DNA from: Azoarcus sp. PA01
GTDB taxonomy: Bacteria > Pseudomonadota > Gammaproteobacteria > Burkholderiales > Rhodocyclaceae
Length of the DNA stretch: 64,000 bases
Direction: 5' to 3'
NCBI GenBank assembly: GCA_001274695.2
Contig: LARU01000004.1
Span: 1-64,000, forward strand
Positions 46,331 to 55,601 of the stretch are shown here, piece after piece. Under the pieces are notes generated by a model. It saw nothing but the letters and a program-made list of their open reading frames with translations, was not told the DNA's origin and did no database searches. Within the stretch, counting starts at the first letter, position 1; the number at the start of each line of letters is the position of its first letter. Position numbers and translations under genes: made by a program.

Positions 46331-47186
46331 CTGTCGGTCCTTCGGGGGCTGCGACGTCCGCGCCGCTACTCGCCGGTTGCGCGGGTTTTCTCAGTGCGAG
46401 CAGGATCAGGTCGTAAGTCGCGGGCAGCAGGCCGTCGTCGCGGCGGTGCGTCTCGTAACGGGTTTCGAGCATTTTCCAGGCTGCGCGGCCGAGCGGTTCG
46501 CGGCGCCGCTGCGCGCCGACGCTGTGCGCGCCGATCGACTTGATGTCGCGCAGCAGCTGGCGCAAGTCGGGGGCGACGGCGAAGACGGGAAAATTGTCGG
46601 CGGCGAGCGGCTCGAAGCCGGCCGCGACGGCTTCCGCGAGCCAGCGTTCGCGCGAGTGAAAGCGGATCGCATGTTCGGCGTCGTCGACGGCGGTGAACGC
46701 GTCGCGCAGCTCCCACAGCGTGCGCGGGCCGAGCGTCGCGATCCACGCTTCGCCGCCGGGGCGCAGGACGCGGGCGAACTCGCCGAGCGCGAGCGAGGGC
46801 TCGCACCATTGCAGCGCGAGGCTCGACCAGACGGCGTCGATCGAACCGTCAGCGAGCGGCAGCGCTTCGAGGTCGGCGCAAAGGGGCACCGGCTGCACGT
46901 GGCCAGACCCGGCCGCCAGGCGGGCGAGCATCGCCGGCGCGAAATCGAGCGCGATCAGCGTCGCCTGCGGGCAGAGCCGCGCGAGGAGATCGAGCCCGTA
47001 GCCGGTGCCGCACCCGGCATCGACGACACGCTGCAGCGGCGGCACCGACGCGAGCCGGCGTGCGACGAACTCCGCGAGCCGATTGCAGATTTCGCGCTGT
47101 ACCGCGGCGGCGCTGTCATAGGTCACCGCGGCGCGATCGAACGCGCGTCGCACGACGTGTTTCGGCACGGTGCGGCTGCTAACCAC
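46323..47186 (-). CDS. bioC: BioC, malonyl-ACP O-methyltransferase
   Basis: SAM-dependent methyltransferase that caps malonyl-ACP to start pimelate synthesis. [20 protein letters not shown] is SAM motif I, and [33 protein letters not shown] and [20 protein letters not shown] follow. GTG 47186 was chosen because GAGGAG lies seven bases upstream and the codon overlaps the bioH stop; GTG 47213 would add nine residues. Confidence 0.94.
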   Translation of the reverse strand: MVSSRTVPKHVVRRAFDRAAVTYDSAAAVQREICNRLAEFVARRLASVPPLQRVVDAGCGTGYGLDLLARLCPQATLIALDFAPAMLARLAAGSGHVQPVPLCADLEALPLADGSIDAVWSSLALQWCEPSLALGEFARVLRPGGEAWIATLGPRTLWELRDAFTAVDDAEHAIRFHSRERWLAEAVAAGFEPLAADNFPVFAVAPDLRQLLRDIKSIGAHSVGAQRRREPLGRAAWKMLETRYETHRRDDGLLPATYDLILLALRKPAQPASSGADVAAPEGPTDD

Positions 47187-47931
47187 GGACGAACTCCTCG
47201 ACGAGCGCGGCACAGTCTTCCGGACGCGACAGGAAAGGCGCGTGGCCGCAATCGTCGAATCGTGCGAGGCGGGCGTCCGGCAGTCGCGTCGCGAGCCATT
47301 CGGCAGCGGCGACCGGCATCAACGCGTCGCCGTCGCCGTGAATCAGCTGCACCGGCTGGCGGACGTCGTCGAGCGCGGCACGCCAGTCGGTGTCCGCGAG
47401 CAGTTCGAGGCCGGTGGCGAGCATGCTGCGATCGCATTTTTCGCTATTCACGAGCGCCGCATTCAACGCGTTCGCGACAGTGCGCCGCCGCGCGTCGCCA
47501 AGGGCTTGCAGCGCGACGAAGCGGCGCAGCGTCGCGGCCGGATCGTGGGCGAACTCGTCGATGAATCCGCCGACGGTCGAAGCGGCGAGGCCGTGCAGCC
47601 ACGGTGCCGCGGCGGAATCGGCACGCGTGACGAAGCACGGCGACGTGCCGATCAGCACCAGCCGCGCGACTTTGTGCGGATGACGCCGCGCGAGGTCGAG
47701 CGCGACGAGCCCGCCGAGCGACCAGCCACATAGGACTGCGCCGTCGGGCAGTTCGGGCAGCAGCGCGTCGCTCCAGGCTTCGAGGGTCGGGCTGCACGCG
47801 AGCGTGCCGCCGTGGCCCGGCAGCGCCGGCGTGCGAATGCGCAGCGCAGCCGGCAGGTGCGGCGTCAGCGCGTTCCACACCTGTGGCCCGAGTCCCCAGC
47901 CATGCAGCAGGACGAGATCCGGCCGGCTCAT
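47179..47931 (-). CDS. bioH: BioH, pimeloyl-ACP methyl ester esterase
   Basis: Alpha/beta hydrolase of 250 residues that removes the methyl cap from pimeloyl-[20 protein letters not shown] forms the oxyanion region, [19 protein letters not shown] holds the nucleophile Ser, DGDALMP the Asp and [14 protein letters not shown] the His. The ATG overlaps the bioF stop (ATGA). Confidence 0.95.
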   Translation of the reverse strand: MSRPDLVLLHGWGLGPQVWNALTPHLPAALRIRTPALPGHGGTLACSPTLEAWSDALLPELPDGAVLCGWSLGGLVALDLARRHPHKVARLVLIGTSPCFVTRADSAAAPWLHGLAASTVGGFIDEFAHDPAATLRRFVALQALGDARRRTVANALNAALVNSEKCDRSMLATGLELLADTDWRAALDDVRQPVQLIHGDGDALMPVAAAEWLATRLPDARLARFDDCGHAPFLSRPEDCAALVEEFVRG

Positions 47932-49088
47932 GCACGCGCCTCCAGCCGGTTGAGCGCGTGCGCGAGACGACGGACGTCGTCCGCACGATGCGCGGCGGTC
48001 AGCGAGATGCGCAGGCGCGCGGTGCCGGGCGGCACCGTCGGCGGGCGGATCGCCGGTACCCACAGCCCTGCGTCCCACAGCGCGCGGGCGACCGCAAGCG
48101 CTTCGGCGTTGTCGCCGATCACGACCGGCTGGATCGGCGTGCGCGACGGCAGCAGCTGCCAGCGGGCGAGGGCGAGTTCGCGCCGCAGCAGCGCGACCAG
48201 TCCGGCGAGGTGTTCCCGGCGCTCGTCGCCGTGCTCGATCAGGTCGAGGCTCGCGAGCAGCGTTTCGGCGAGCGCAGGCGGGGCACCGGTCGTGAAGATG
48301 TAGGTGCGGGCTTTTTGCATCAGCCATTCGATGACATCGGCGTGGCCGGCGACGAACGCACCGGACACCCCGGCGGCCTTGCCGAGCGTGCCGACGTAGA
48401 TCAGCCGCCACGACGCGAGGCCGGCTTCGGCTACCGCGCCGCGCCCTCCGGGGCCGAGCACGCCGAAGCCGTGCGCGTCATCGACCATCAGCCACGCGTC
48501 GAAGCGCTCGGCCAGATCGAGCAGCGCCGCGAGCGGCGCGACGTCGCCGTCCATGCTGAAGACCGTGTCCGTGACGATCAGCTTGCGCTTCGCCGAACTC
48601 GCCGCCAGCGCGCCCTCGAGCGCCGCCGGATCGCCGTGCGCGTAGCGGTGCAGCTCGGCGCGTGACAGCAACGCGCCATCGACGAGCGACGCGTGGTTGA
48701 GGCGGTCGGCGAAGATCGCGTCGCCGCGCCCGACGAGCGCCGGGATCGCCCCCGTGTTCGCCATGTAGCCGGTCGAGAAATACAGTGCGCGTTCGCAGCC
48801 GACGAACGCCGCGAGCCGCGTTTCGAGTTCATCGTGGACGGCGTAATGGCCGCTGACGAGGTGCGACGCGCCCGAGCCCGCGCCCCACTGCGCGGCGCCG
48901 GCCTGCAGCGCGTGCGCGAGGGCAGGGTCGGCGGCAAGCCCCAGATAGTCGTTGCTGCAGAACGCGAGCATGTCGCGCGCGTCGACGCGGACATGCGGAG
49001 CACACGGGGTTGCGAGACTGCGACGCGTGCGCCGGAGCGCGCGGCTGTCGAGTTCGGCGAGATCGGCCTTGAGGCGGTCGAGCAGCAT
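47928..49088 (-). CDS. bioF: 8-amino-7-oxononanoate synthase
   Basis: PLP enzyme of 386 residues that condenses pimeloyl-ACP with alanine. [55 protein letters not shown] and the Schiff-base Lys in [18 protein letters not shown] identify it. ATG 49088 lies five bases after the bioA stop. Confidence 0.97.
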   Translation of the reverse strand: MLLDRLKADLAELDSRALRRTRRSLATPCAPHVRVDARDMLAFCSNDYLGLAADPALAHALQAGAAQWGAGSGASHLVSGHYAVHDELETRLAAFVGCERALYFSTGYMANTGAIPALVGRGDAIFADRLNHASLVDGALLSRAELHRYAHGDPAALEGALAASSAKRKLIVTDTVFSMDGDVAPLAALLDLAERFDAWLMVDDAHGFGVLGPGGRGAVAEAGLASWRLIYVGTLGKAAGVSGAFVAGHADVIEWLMQKARTYIFTTGAPPALAETLLASLDLIEHGDERREHLAGLVALLRRELALARWQLLPSRTPIQPVVIGDNAEALAVARALWDAGLWVPAIRPPTVPPGTARLRISLTAAHRADDVRRLAHALNRLEARA

Positions 49089-49093
49089 CGCGG

Positions 49094-50437
49094 TCAGTTC
49101 GGCGCCGGGTTGAGCGCTTCGTCGAGCGCTTTGGTGAGCGCTTCTGCGGCGCCGTCGACGAGATGCGCGACGTGAGCCGCGTCGAGGATGTACGGCGGCA
49201 TGAAATAGACGGTGTTGCCGATCGGGCGCAGCAGCACGCTGTGGTCGAGTGCGGCGCGGAAGAAGTTGCGCGCGAAGTCGGGCCGCTCGGTCGCGACGTC
49301 GAATGCGACGATCATGCCGCGCTGGCGCAGCTGGCGCACCGCGGGATGCGCGCCGAAACGCGCCCGGACGGCGTCGCCGAGCTGCCGGGCGAGCACGCGG
49401 TTCGCGGCCAGCACGCCGTCCTGTTCGAAGATGTCCAGCGTCGCCAGCGCCGCGCGGCACGCGAGCGGGTTGCCGGTGTACGAGTGCGAATGTAGGAACG
49501 CGCGGGTCGCCGAGTCATCGTAGAACGCCGCATAGACGGTGTCGGTCGCGAGCACCAGCGACAGCGGCAGATAGCCCCCCGAAATGCCTTTCGACAGGCA
49601 CAGGAAATCGGGCCAGATGCCGGCCTGCTCGCACGCGAAAAAGCTGCCGGTGCGCCCGCAGCCGACCGCGATCTCGTCGGCGATCAGATGAACGCGGTAA
49701 CGGTCGCACAATGCGCGGGCGAGACGCAGGTATTCCGCGTCGTACATCACCATGCCGGAGGCGCCCTGCACGAGCGGCTCGACGATCAGCGCGGCGGTCT
49801 GCGCGTGATGCTCGGCCAGATGCATTTCGAGCGCGGCGGCGGCGCGGCGCGCGACATCCGCCGCCGATTCGCCGGGCAGGGCGAGGCGGGCGTCCGGCGT
49901 CGGCACCGTCGTGCCGGCGCGCACCAGCGGCGCGTATGCGTCGCGAAAGATCGGAACGTCGGTGACCGCCAGCGCGCCGACCGTTTCGCCGTGATAGCTG
50001 CCGGCGAGGCTGACGAAGCGGGATTTTTCGGCGAGGCCGAGGTTGCGCCAGTAATGCGCGCTCATCTTCAATGCGATCTCGGTCGCGGAGGCGCCGTCGG
50101 ACGCGTAGAACGCGTGCCCGAGGCGATGGCCAGTCAGCGCCGCGAGCCGTTCGGACAGCTCGACCACCGGCTCGTGCGTGAAGCCGGCGAGCATGACATG
50201 TTCGAGGGTGTCGAGCTGCGCGCGCAGCGCGGCGTTGATGCGCGGGTTGCAGTGACCGAACAGGTTGACCCACCATGAGCTGATGCCGTCGAGCAGCCGC
50301 CGGCCATCGGCGTCGATGAGCCACGGGCCTTCACCGCGCACGATCGGCACCAGCGGCAGCGCTTCATGCTGCTTCATCTGCGTGCAGGGGTGCCATACGC
50401 TCCTGAGGGATCGTTCGAGCAGTGACGGGGCGTGCAT
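49094..50437 (-). CDS. bioA: Adenosylmethionine-8-amino-7-oxononanoate aminotransferase
   Basis: Class III aminotransferase of 447 residues that makes DAPA with SAM as amino donor. [20 protein letters not shown] and [16 protein letters not shown] are BioA-specific. The PLP Lys is in [20 protein letters not shown]. It is the first gene of bioAFHCD. Start ATG 50437 ([20 protein letters not shown]); the frame is open further upstream. Divergent from yaaA. Confidence 0.96.
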   Translation of the reverse strand: MHAPSLLERSLRSVWHPCTQMKQHEALPLVPIVRGEGPWLIDADGRRLLDGISSWWVNLFGHCNPRINAALRAQLDTLEHVMLAGFTHEPVVELSERLAALTGHRLGHAFYASDGASATEIALKMSAHYWRNLGLAEKSRFVSLAGSYHGETVGALAVTDVPIFRDAYAPLVRAGTTVPTPDARLALPGESAADVARRAAAALEMHLAEHHAQTAALIVEPLVQGASGMVMYDAEYLRLARALCDRYRVHLIADEIAVGCGRTGSFFACEQAGIWPDFLCLSKGISGGYLPLSLVLATDTVYAAFYDDSATRAFLHSHSYTGNPLACRAALATLDIFEQDGVLAANRVLARQLGDAVRARFGAHPAVRQLRQRGMIVAFDVATERPDFARNFFRAALDHSVLLRPIGNTVYFMPPYILDAAHVAHLVDGAAEALTKALDEALNPAPN

Positions 50438-50521
50438 CTGGGGATTCCGGCCGGGTGGGACCAAGGAATGTCGCGCAATCGGGCTATTCATGTCAAACGC
50501 CGTGTCCGTCCCCGCGCGACG

Positions 50522-50551
50522 CGACGCATGGCGTTTTGTTACCATGCGTCG
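50522..50551. promoter_or_regulatory. Inverted repeat in the bioA-yaaA divergent gap
   Basis: CGACGCATGG-N10-CCATGCGTCG, ten perfect pairs, 28 bases before the yaaA ATG and 85 before the bioA ATG. It could be an operator or a hairpin in the yaaA leader. It does not match the BirA operator I know (TTGTAAACC type). Confidence 0.4.
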
Positions 50552-50578
50552 GCCCGGCAACGACAACAAGCACAATCG

Positions 50579-51364
50579 ATGATTTTCGTGATCTCTCCGG
50601 CCAAGGCGCTGGATTTCGAAACCCCGCCGGTCACCATTGCGGCGACGCAGCCGGACTATCTGCGCGAAGCCGAGGAGCTGATCGGCATCCTGCGGCAGAA
50701 GACTCCTGCGGAGGTCGCCGAGCTGATGCACCTGTCGGACCCGCTCGCGGCGCTGAACACGGCGCGCTACGAGCGCTGGCAGCGGCCTTTCACCCCGGAC
50801 AACGCGAAGCAGGCGCTGCTCGCGTTCAACGGCGACGTCTACGGCGGACTCGACGCACCGAGCCTGTCGGAAGACGATTTCGCGTGGGCGCAGCAGCACC
50901 TGCGCATCCTGTCCGGGTTGTACGGCCTGTTGCGCCCGCTCGACCTGATGCAGCCGTACCGCCTGGAAATGGGCACGCGGCTCGGAAATCCCCGCGGGGC
51001 GAACCTCTACGCGTACTGGGGCGACACCCTCGCCGAAGCGCTGAACCGACTGCTCGCCGCCGAGCGCGAGGCCGGCGGCAGCGCGGTGCTGGTGAACCTC
51101 GCATCGCAGGAATACTTCAAGGCAGCGGCGCCGGCGAAGCTCGCCGCGCCGGTGATCACGCCGGTGTTCGAGGACTGGAAGGCCGGGCGTTACAAGATCA
51201 TCAGCTTCTACGCGAAGCGTGCGCGCGGCCTGATGAGCCGCTACGCGATCCGCGACCGGGTCGAGGACGTCGAGGAGCTGAAGGGCTTCGACGCCGAAGG
51301 CTACGGCTTCGCGCCCGAAGTTTCGGACGCGCACACGCTCGTGTTCCGCCGCCGCACCGACTGA
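50579..51364 (+). CDS. yaaA: YaaA, peroxide stress protein
   Basis: A 261-residue protein of the DUF328/YaaA family, which lowers free iron and oxidative DNA damage. [57 protein letters not shown] and [15 protein letters not shown] are diagnostic. ATG 50579 gives the standard N-terminus. Divergent from the biotin operon. Confidence 0.95.
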   Translation: MIFVISPAKALDFETPPVTIAATQPDYLREAEELIGILRQKTPAEVAELMHLSDPLAALNTARYERWQRPFTPDNAKQALLAFNGDVYGGLDAPSLSEDDFAWAQQHLRILSGLYGLLRPLDLMQPYRLEMGTRLGNPRGANLYAYWGDTLAEALNRLLAAEREAGGSAVLVNLASQEYFKAAAPAKLAAPVITPVFEDWKAGRYKIISFYAKRARGLMSRYAIRDRVEDVEELKGFDAEGYGFAPEVSDAHTLVFRRRTD

Positions 51365-51398
51365 CGCCCACCACACCGCCACCCGTTCGGAGGACAGC

Positions 51399-52523
51399 AT
51401 GAAAATCAGCCACAACTTCGACGCCGGCGCGATCGAGGTCGTCAGCCTCGCCGACCCGCAGGACATCCGCCTGCGCCTGCGCCCCGACAATGCCGCGGCG
51501 CTGCACCAGTGGTTCTATTTCCGCATGCACGGCGCCGCGGGCCGGCCGCTTCGCATGACGTTCGAGAACGCGGCCGGCGCGGCATTCGCCGAAGGCTGGC
51601 CGGGCTATCGCTGCGTCGCGTCGTACGACCGGCGCAACTGGTTCCGCGTCGCGGGGACGTCATACGACAACGGCCAGCTGATCGTCGAGCACACGCCCGA
51701 GCGCAACAGCATCTACTACGCGTATTTCGAGCCCTACTCGCACGAACGCCACCTCGATCTGCTCGGCTGGGCCGAGATGTCCGCGTTCGCGCAGGTCGAT
51801 ACGCTCGGCACGACCGTCGAAGGGCGCGATATCGACCGCGTCGTCGTCGGGCGCGCGAGCCCGGGACGCCGGCCAGTATGGATCATCGCGCGCCAGCATC
51901 CCGGCGAGACGATGGCCGAATGGTTCGTCGAAGGCCTGCTCGAACGTCTGCTCGACGCCGCCGACCCGGTCGCGCGCAGGATCCGCGAACAGGCCGTGCT
52001 GCACATCGTGCCCAACATGAATCCCGACGGCGCCGTGCACGGCAACCTGCGCACCAACGCGGCCGGGCGCAACCTGAACCGCGAATGGCGCGCGCCCGAC
52101 CCGGTCGCGAGTCCCGAAGTGTTCTGCGTACGCGAGGCGATGGAGGCGAGCGGATGCGATCTCTTCCTCGACATCCACGGCGACGAGTCGCTGCCGTATG
52201 TGTTTTTCTCGACCGCCGAGGAAGTTCCGGGCTTCACCGCCGAGATGGGGCAGCAGCAGGCGCGCTTCATTGCCGCGCTGGCCGCGGCGAGTCCGGATTT
52301 CCAGACGCAGCATGGCTACAAGTCCGGCCGGTTCGGCGACGAACTGCTGACGCTTGCAAGCAAATGGGTCGCGCACCGCTTCGGTTGCGTGTCCCTGACG
52401 CTGGAGATGCCGTTCAAGGACAACGCCAACCTCCCCGACGGCCTCACCGGCTGGAGCGGTGCGCGCAGCAAGCGGCTCGGCGGCGCGATGCTCAGTGCGA
52501 TCCTCGCGCATCTGGAGGGCTGA
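51399..52523 (+). CDS. M14 zinc carboxypeptidase (cytosolic carboxypeptidase/Nna1-like)
   Basis: A 374-residue protein. The N-terminal 130 residues form the beta-sandwich typical of CCP proteins (WFYFRMHGAAGRPLRMTFEN). The catalytic domain has the zinc site ARQHPGETMAEWFVEGLLER (H-x-x-E), NMNPDGAVHGNLRTNAAGRN, LFLDIHGDE (His) and the base in LTLEMPFKDN. It has no signal peptide, so it is cytoplasmic. Eukaryotic relatives remove glutamates from tubulin; the bacterial substrate is unknown. Confidence 0.85.
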   Translation: MKISHNFDAGAIEVVSLADPQDIRLRLRPDNAAALHQWFYFRMHGAAGRPLRMTFENAAGAAFAEGWPGYRCVASYDRRNWFRVAGTSYDNGQLIVEHTPERNSIYYAYFEPYSHERHLDLLGWAEMSAFAQVDTLGTTVEGRDIDRVVVGRASPGRRPVWIIARQHPGETMAEWFVEGLLERLLDAADPVARRIREQAVLHIVPNMNPDGAVHGNLRTNAAGRNLNREWRAPDPVASPEVFCVREAMEASGCDLFLDIHGDESLPYVFFSTAEEVPGFTAEMGQQQARFIAALAAASPDFQTQHGYKSGRFGDELLTLASKWVAHRFGCVSLTLEMPFKDNANLPDGLTGWSGARSKRLGGAMLSAILAHLEG

Positions 52524-52629
52524 TCGAGGTGATCGAGTTCGTCGCGACCGGGGGTTTCTCGTTCTCGTGAATAGCACTTGAACTGCTATTCTTGAACTCT
52601 GCTGACTAGCGTTTCGATAGGAGTGGGCC

Positions 52630-52860
52630 ATGGGACAGCTTGATCGGATCACGCAGGAGGCCGGTGTCATGGGCGGCAAAGCGTGCGTCCAAGGCATGCG
52701 TGTCACCGTCGGCATGATCGTGGGACAGATCGGGGCAGGGCATAGCGTCGACGAGATCCTTGTCGATTACCCCTATCTTGAACGTGAGGACATCATGCAG
52801 GCGCTTCGTTACGCTGCGTGGCGGGCCGAAGAGCGCGAGGTCATGCTGGTTTCCGCATGA
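52630..52860 (+). CDS. DUF433 antitoxin
   Basis: A 76-residue protein of the DUF433 family. GKACVQGMRVTVGMIVGQIG and DEILVDYPYLEREDIMQALR are the family helix-turn-helix core. DUF433 normally pairs with a DUF5615 PIN-like toxin directly downstream. Here the overlapping downstream frame ends after nine codons. ATG 52630 follows GATAGGAG. Confidence 0.85.
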   Translation: MGQLDRITQEAGVMGGKACVQGMRVTVGMIVGQIGAGHSVDEILVDYPYLEREDIMQALRYAAWRAEEREVMLVSA

Positions 52861-52886
52861 AGCTGCTGGTCGATATGAATGCTTAA
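52857..52886 (+). pseudogene. DUF5615 toxin stub
   Basis: ATG overlapping the DUF433 stop (ATGA) reads MKLLVDMNA then TAA. MKLLVDMN is the usual start of DUF5615 toxins (first PIN-like Asp), so the rest of the toxin has been lost. Its stop overlaps the 3' end of the next, opposite gene. Confidence 0.65.
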
Positions 52887-53377
52887 CGGTTGTATTGCCG
52901 CTGGCGCTCGTAGTAGGCGTCCTGGTCGCGCTGGAACTGATCCTGGGCGCGTGAGCGGTCCATGTGGTCGCGCCAGGCCTGGTCGGGCACTTGGCTGCCG
53001 CTGCGCGCGGCGTTCCCGCCACGCTGGCCCGCGAGTGCGCGGCGTTCGGCGTCCCGGGAGATGCCGTCGACCTGACGCTGGATGTCTTCGTCCGAGCGGC
53101 GCTGCGTATAGGTCGGGGTGGACCATTGACCGGTGCGCCCTGCCGTGCCGCCGGGCGCAGCGGGCGGGCGCGCAGTGCTCGCGGAAGCGGGCAGGGCGTG
53201 GCTGTTGCTCCATTGGCCCGTGCTTGGCACCACTTGGGCTGGTACGGGTGCGGCGGGGGGCTGGGAGGCTTCGGACCAGCGCTGGGTTTTGGGGGCCTCG
53301 GACCAGACTTGGGTCTGGGCCCAGGCCGGCGGGGTCAGGGAGCATGCCAAGGCGAGGCAGCACAAGACACGTTGCAT
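52883..53377 (-). CDS. Secreted hypothetical protein with W-S repeats
   Basis: A 164-residue protein with a clear signal peptide (MQRVLCCLALACSLTPPAWA, cleaved before QTQVW). The mature part repeats a [V/R/Q]-W-S motif four times (VWSEAP, RWSEAS, QWSNSH, QWSTPT) in a Pro/Ala/Ser-rich stretch. A charged Gln/Arg-rich tail follows (DQFQRDQDAYYERQRQYNR). GGAGGAT precedes the ATG on the minus strand. I do not recognise a family. Location would be periplasmic or extracellular. Confidence 0.7.
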   Translation of the reverse strand: MQRVLCCLALACSLTPPAWAQTQVWSEAPKTQRWSEASQPPAAPVPAQVVPSTGQWSNSHALPASASTARPPAAPGGTAGRTGQWSTPTYTQRRSDEDIQRQVDGISRDAERRALAGQRGGNAARSGSQVPDQAWRDHMDRSRAQDQFQRDQDAYYERQRQYNR

Positions 53378-53550
53378 CGGATCCTCCTGGAGAGTAAAGG
53401 AGGGTTGTATCAAGTTGTTGCGGCAATGTACAGCCGCGGTAGGGCGGATGAGCCCTCCGCAGCGGCGTTGCCCGCTCCATGACAAACGAATCGGCATTGG
53501 TGGTGGGGCGGAAGTACCCTGCGGCGGAAGGCGCGTGCGGCTTTTCCGCC

Positions 53551-54381
53551 CTACGCGAAGAGGTTCAGCAGGCCGTCCAGCCCGACGTGGTCGAGGCGGC
53601 AGTCGGCGACGTTGCGCAGCACGGGTTTCGCGCGATAGGCGACGGCGAAACCCGCTTCGGTCAGCATCGGGATGTCGTTGGCGCCGTCGCCGGCGGCGAT
53701 CACCTGGTCGGCTTTCAGGCCGAGGCGCTCGCGCGCGTGGCGCAGGTGCGCGGCTTTCGCCTCGCCGTCGACGATCGCGCCGCGAACCCGGCCGGTCAGG
53801 CGCCCGTCGTGCGTCTCCAGTTCGTTCGCATAGGCTTCGTCGAAGCCGAGCCGTGCCTTGAGGCGCTCGGTGAAATACGTGAAACCGCCCGACACCAGCA
53901 CGGTGTGGAGGCCCGCGGCTTTGAGCCCGCGCATCAGGCGTTCGGCGCCCGGATTCAGCTGCAGCCGCTGCTCGTAGACTTCGGCGAGCGCTGTTTCGGG
54001 CAGGCCGGCGAGCAGGCTCACGCGGCGCGTCAGGGATTCGCGGAAGTCGATTTCGCCGCGCATCGCCGCTTCGGTGATCGCTGCGACCTGAGGCTTCAGG
54101 CCCTGCATGTCGGCGATCTCGTCGATGCACTCGATGTTGATCAGTGTCGAGTCCATGTCGGTGACGAACAGGCCGAAGTCGGCGAGCCTGCGCCCGGCCG
54201 GTACCCACGCCCGGTCGAGCCCGGCGTCGGCACACAGGCGGTCGATGTCTTCGCGGTCGTGCGCGGCCACGAGCCGGAAAGCCTGTGCAGTGATCTGCTC
54301 GATGGCGCGCGCGCCGGCGATTTTGGCGAGATTCTTCAGGGCGACCGAATCGACATCCTCGCCCTGCACGACAAGATTCAT
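53551..54381 (-). CDS. serB: Phosphoserine phosphatase
   Basis: Last step of serine synthesis, 276 residues. An N-terminal ACT-like regulatory part precedes the HAD domain. Motif I is LFVTDMDSTLINIECIDEIA with the nucleophile Asp. LVSGGFTYFTERLKARLG holds motif II, and VIAAGDGANDIPMLTEAGFA motif IV. ATG 54381 overlaps the aroG stop by four bases. Confidence 0.96.
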   Translation of the reverse strand: MNLVVQGEDVDSVALKNLAKIAGARAIEQITAQAFRLVAAHDREDIDRLCADAGLDRAWVPAGRRLADFGLFVTDMDSTLINIECIDEIADMQGLKPQVAAITEAAMRGEIDFRESLTRRVSLLAGLPETALAEVYEQRLQLNPGAERLMRGLKAAGLHTVLVSGGFTYFTERLKARLGFDEAYANELETHDGRLTGRVRGAIVDGEAKAAHLRHARERLGLKADQVIAAGDGANDIPMLTEAGFAVAYRAKPVLRNVADCRLDHVGLDGLLNLFA

Positions 54382-55457
54382 GCGGGCTCGCTCCGGCGCT
54401 GCAATGCTTCGCGCAGCACGCTGTCGGCCTTGCGGATCGTGTCTTCGGTGCTCGCCCAGTCGATGCAGGCGTCGGTGACCGAACAGCCGTATTTCAGTTG
54501 CGACAGGTCGGCCGGAATCGGCTGGTTGCCGGCTTCGAGGAAGCTCTCGATCATCAGCCCGACCACCGAGCGGTTGCCTTCGCGGATCTGGTGCACCACG
54601 TCCTTCATGACGAGCGGCTGGAGCTCGGGCTTTTTCCACGAGTTCGCGTGCGAGCAGTCGACGACGATGTTCAGCGGCAGCTTCGCTTTCGCCAGCGCCT
54701 GTTCGGCGAGCGAGATCGACACCGTGTCGTAGTTCGGCCGGCCGCCGCCGCCGCGCAGCACGACGTGGCCATAGCGGTTGCCGCGCGTGCGCAGGATCGC
54801 GGACTGTCCCTTGCCGTTGATGCCGAGGAAGCTGTGCGGATGCGACGCGGAGACGATCGCGTTGATCGCGACGTCGAGGTCGCCGTCGGTGGCGTTCTTG
54901 AAGCCGACCGGCGTCGACAGGCCCGACGACATCTCGCGGTGCGTCTGCGATTCCGATGTGCGCGCGCCGATCGCCGTCCACGCGATCAGGTCGCCGTAAT
55001 ACTGCGGGGCGATCGGGTCGAGCGCTTCGGTCGCGGCCGGCAGGCCGATCTCGTTCACGTCGAGCAGGAAGCGCCGGGCCTTCTCCATGCCTTCCTCGAT
55101 GTGGAACGAGTCGTCCATGTACGGATCGTTGATGAAGCCTTTCCAGCCGGTCGAAGTGCGCGGTTTTTCGAAATACACGCGCATCACCAGCACCATCGTC
55201 CCGGCCACGTCGTCGGCCAGCGCCTTCAGGCGCTTCGCATAATCGAGGCCGGCGACCGGGTCGTGGATCGAACACGGGCCGACGACGATGAACAGGCGCC
55301 TGTCCTTGCGGTCGAGGATGTCGTGGAGCGCGCGGCGGCCGGCGACGACGGACGCCGCGGCACGTTCGGTCAGCGGCACGCGGGCCTTGATCTCCTCGGG
55401 CGAGGGCATCGGGTCGACGGCGACGATATTGAGGTTTTCGGTTTGAGCCAGTGGCAT
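54378..55457 (-). CDS. aroG: DAHP synthase (class I, AroG-type)
   Basis: First step of the shikimate pathway, 359 residues. VVGPCSIHDPVAGLDYAKRL, MRVYFEKPRTSTGWKGFIND, HPHSFLGINGKG and VVDCSHANSWKKP are signatures of class I feedback-sensitive DAHP synthases. The effector amino acid cannot be told from sequence alone. Upstream of and coupled with serB. Confidence 0.95.
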   Translation of the reverse strand: MPLAQTENLNIVAVDPMPSPEEIKARVPLTERAAASVVAGRRALHDILDRKDRRLFIVVGPCSIHDPVAGLDYAKRLKALADDVAGTMVLVMRVYFEKPRTSTGWKGFINDPYMDDSFHIEEGMEKARRFLLDVNEIGLPAATEALDPIAPQYYGDLIAWTAIGARTSESQTHREMSSGLSTPVGFKNATDGDLDVAINAIVSASHPHSFLGINGKGQSAILRTRGNRYGHVVLRGGGGRPNYDTVSISLAEQALAKAKLPLNIVVDCSHANSWKKPELQPLVMKDVVHQIREGNRSVVGLMIESFLEAGNQPIPADLSQLKYGCSVTDACIDWASTEDTIRKADSVLREALQRRSEPA

Positions 55458-55601
55458 TACGCGCTTCTCCGCAGTGCAGCATGGAGGGCGCATTGTAACG
55501 CTGCGCGCGGCGGGCGGGTGAGCGCTTCCGGCGTCCTCCGGAGGGTGGTGGGCGAGGGCCGCGGCGAGCCGTAAACGGCGTCGCTGCGGCCTTCCGCAGG
55601 T

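Noticed and set aside
52883..54235. 450-residue minus-strand frame joining the secreted protein to an upstream part
   Set aside because: The upstream portion is a shadow of serB; a signal peptide and ribosome site mark the real start at 53377.
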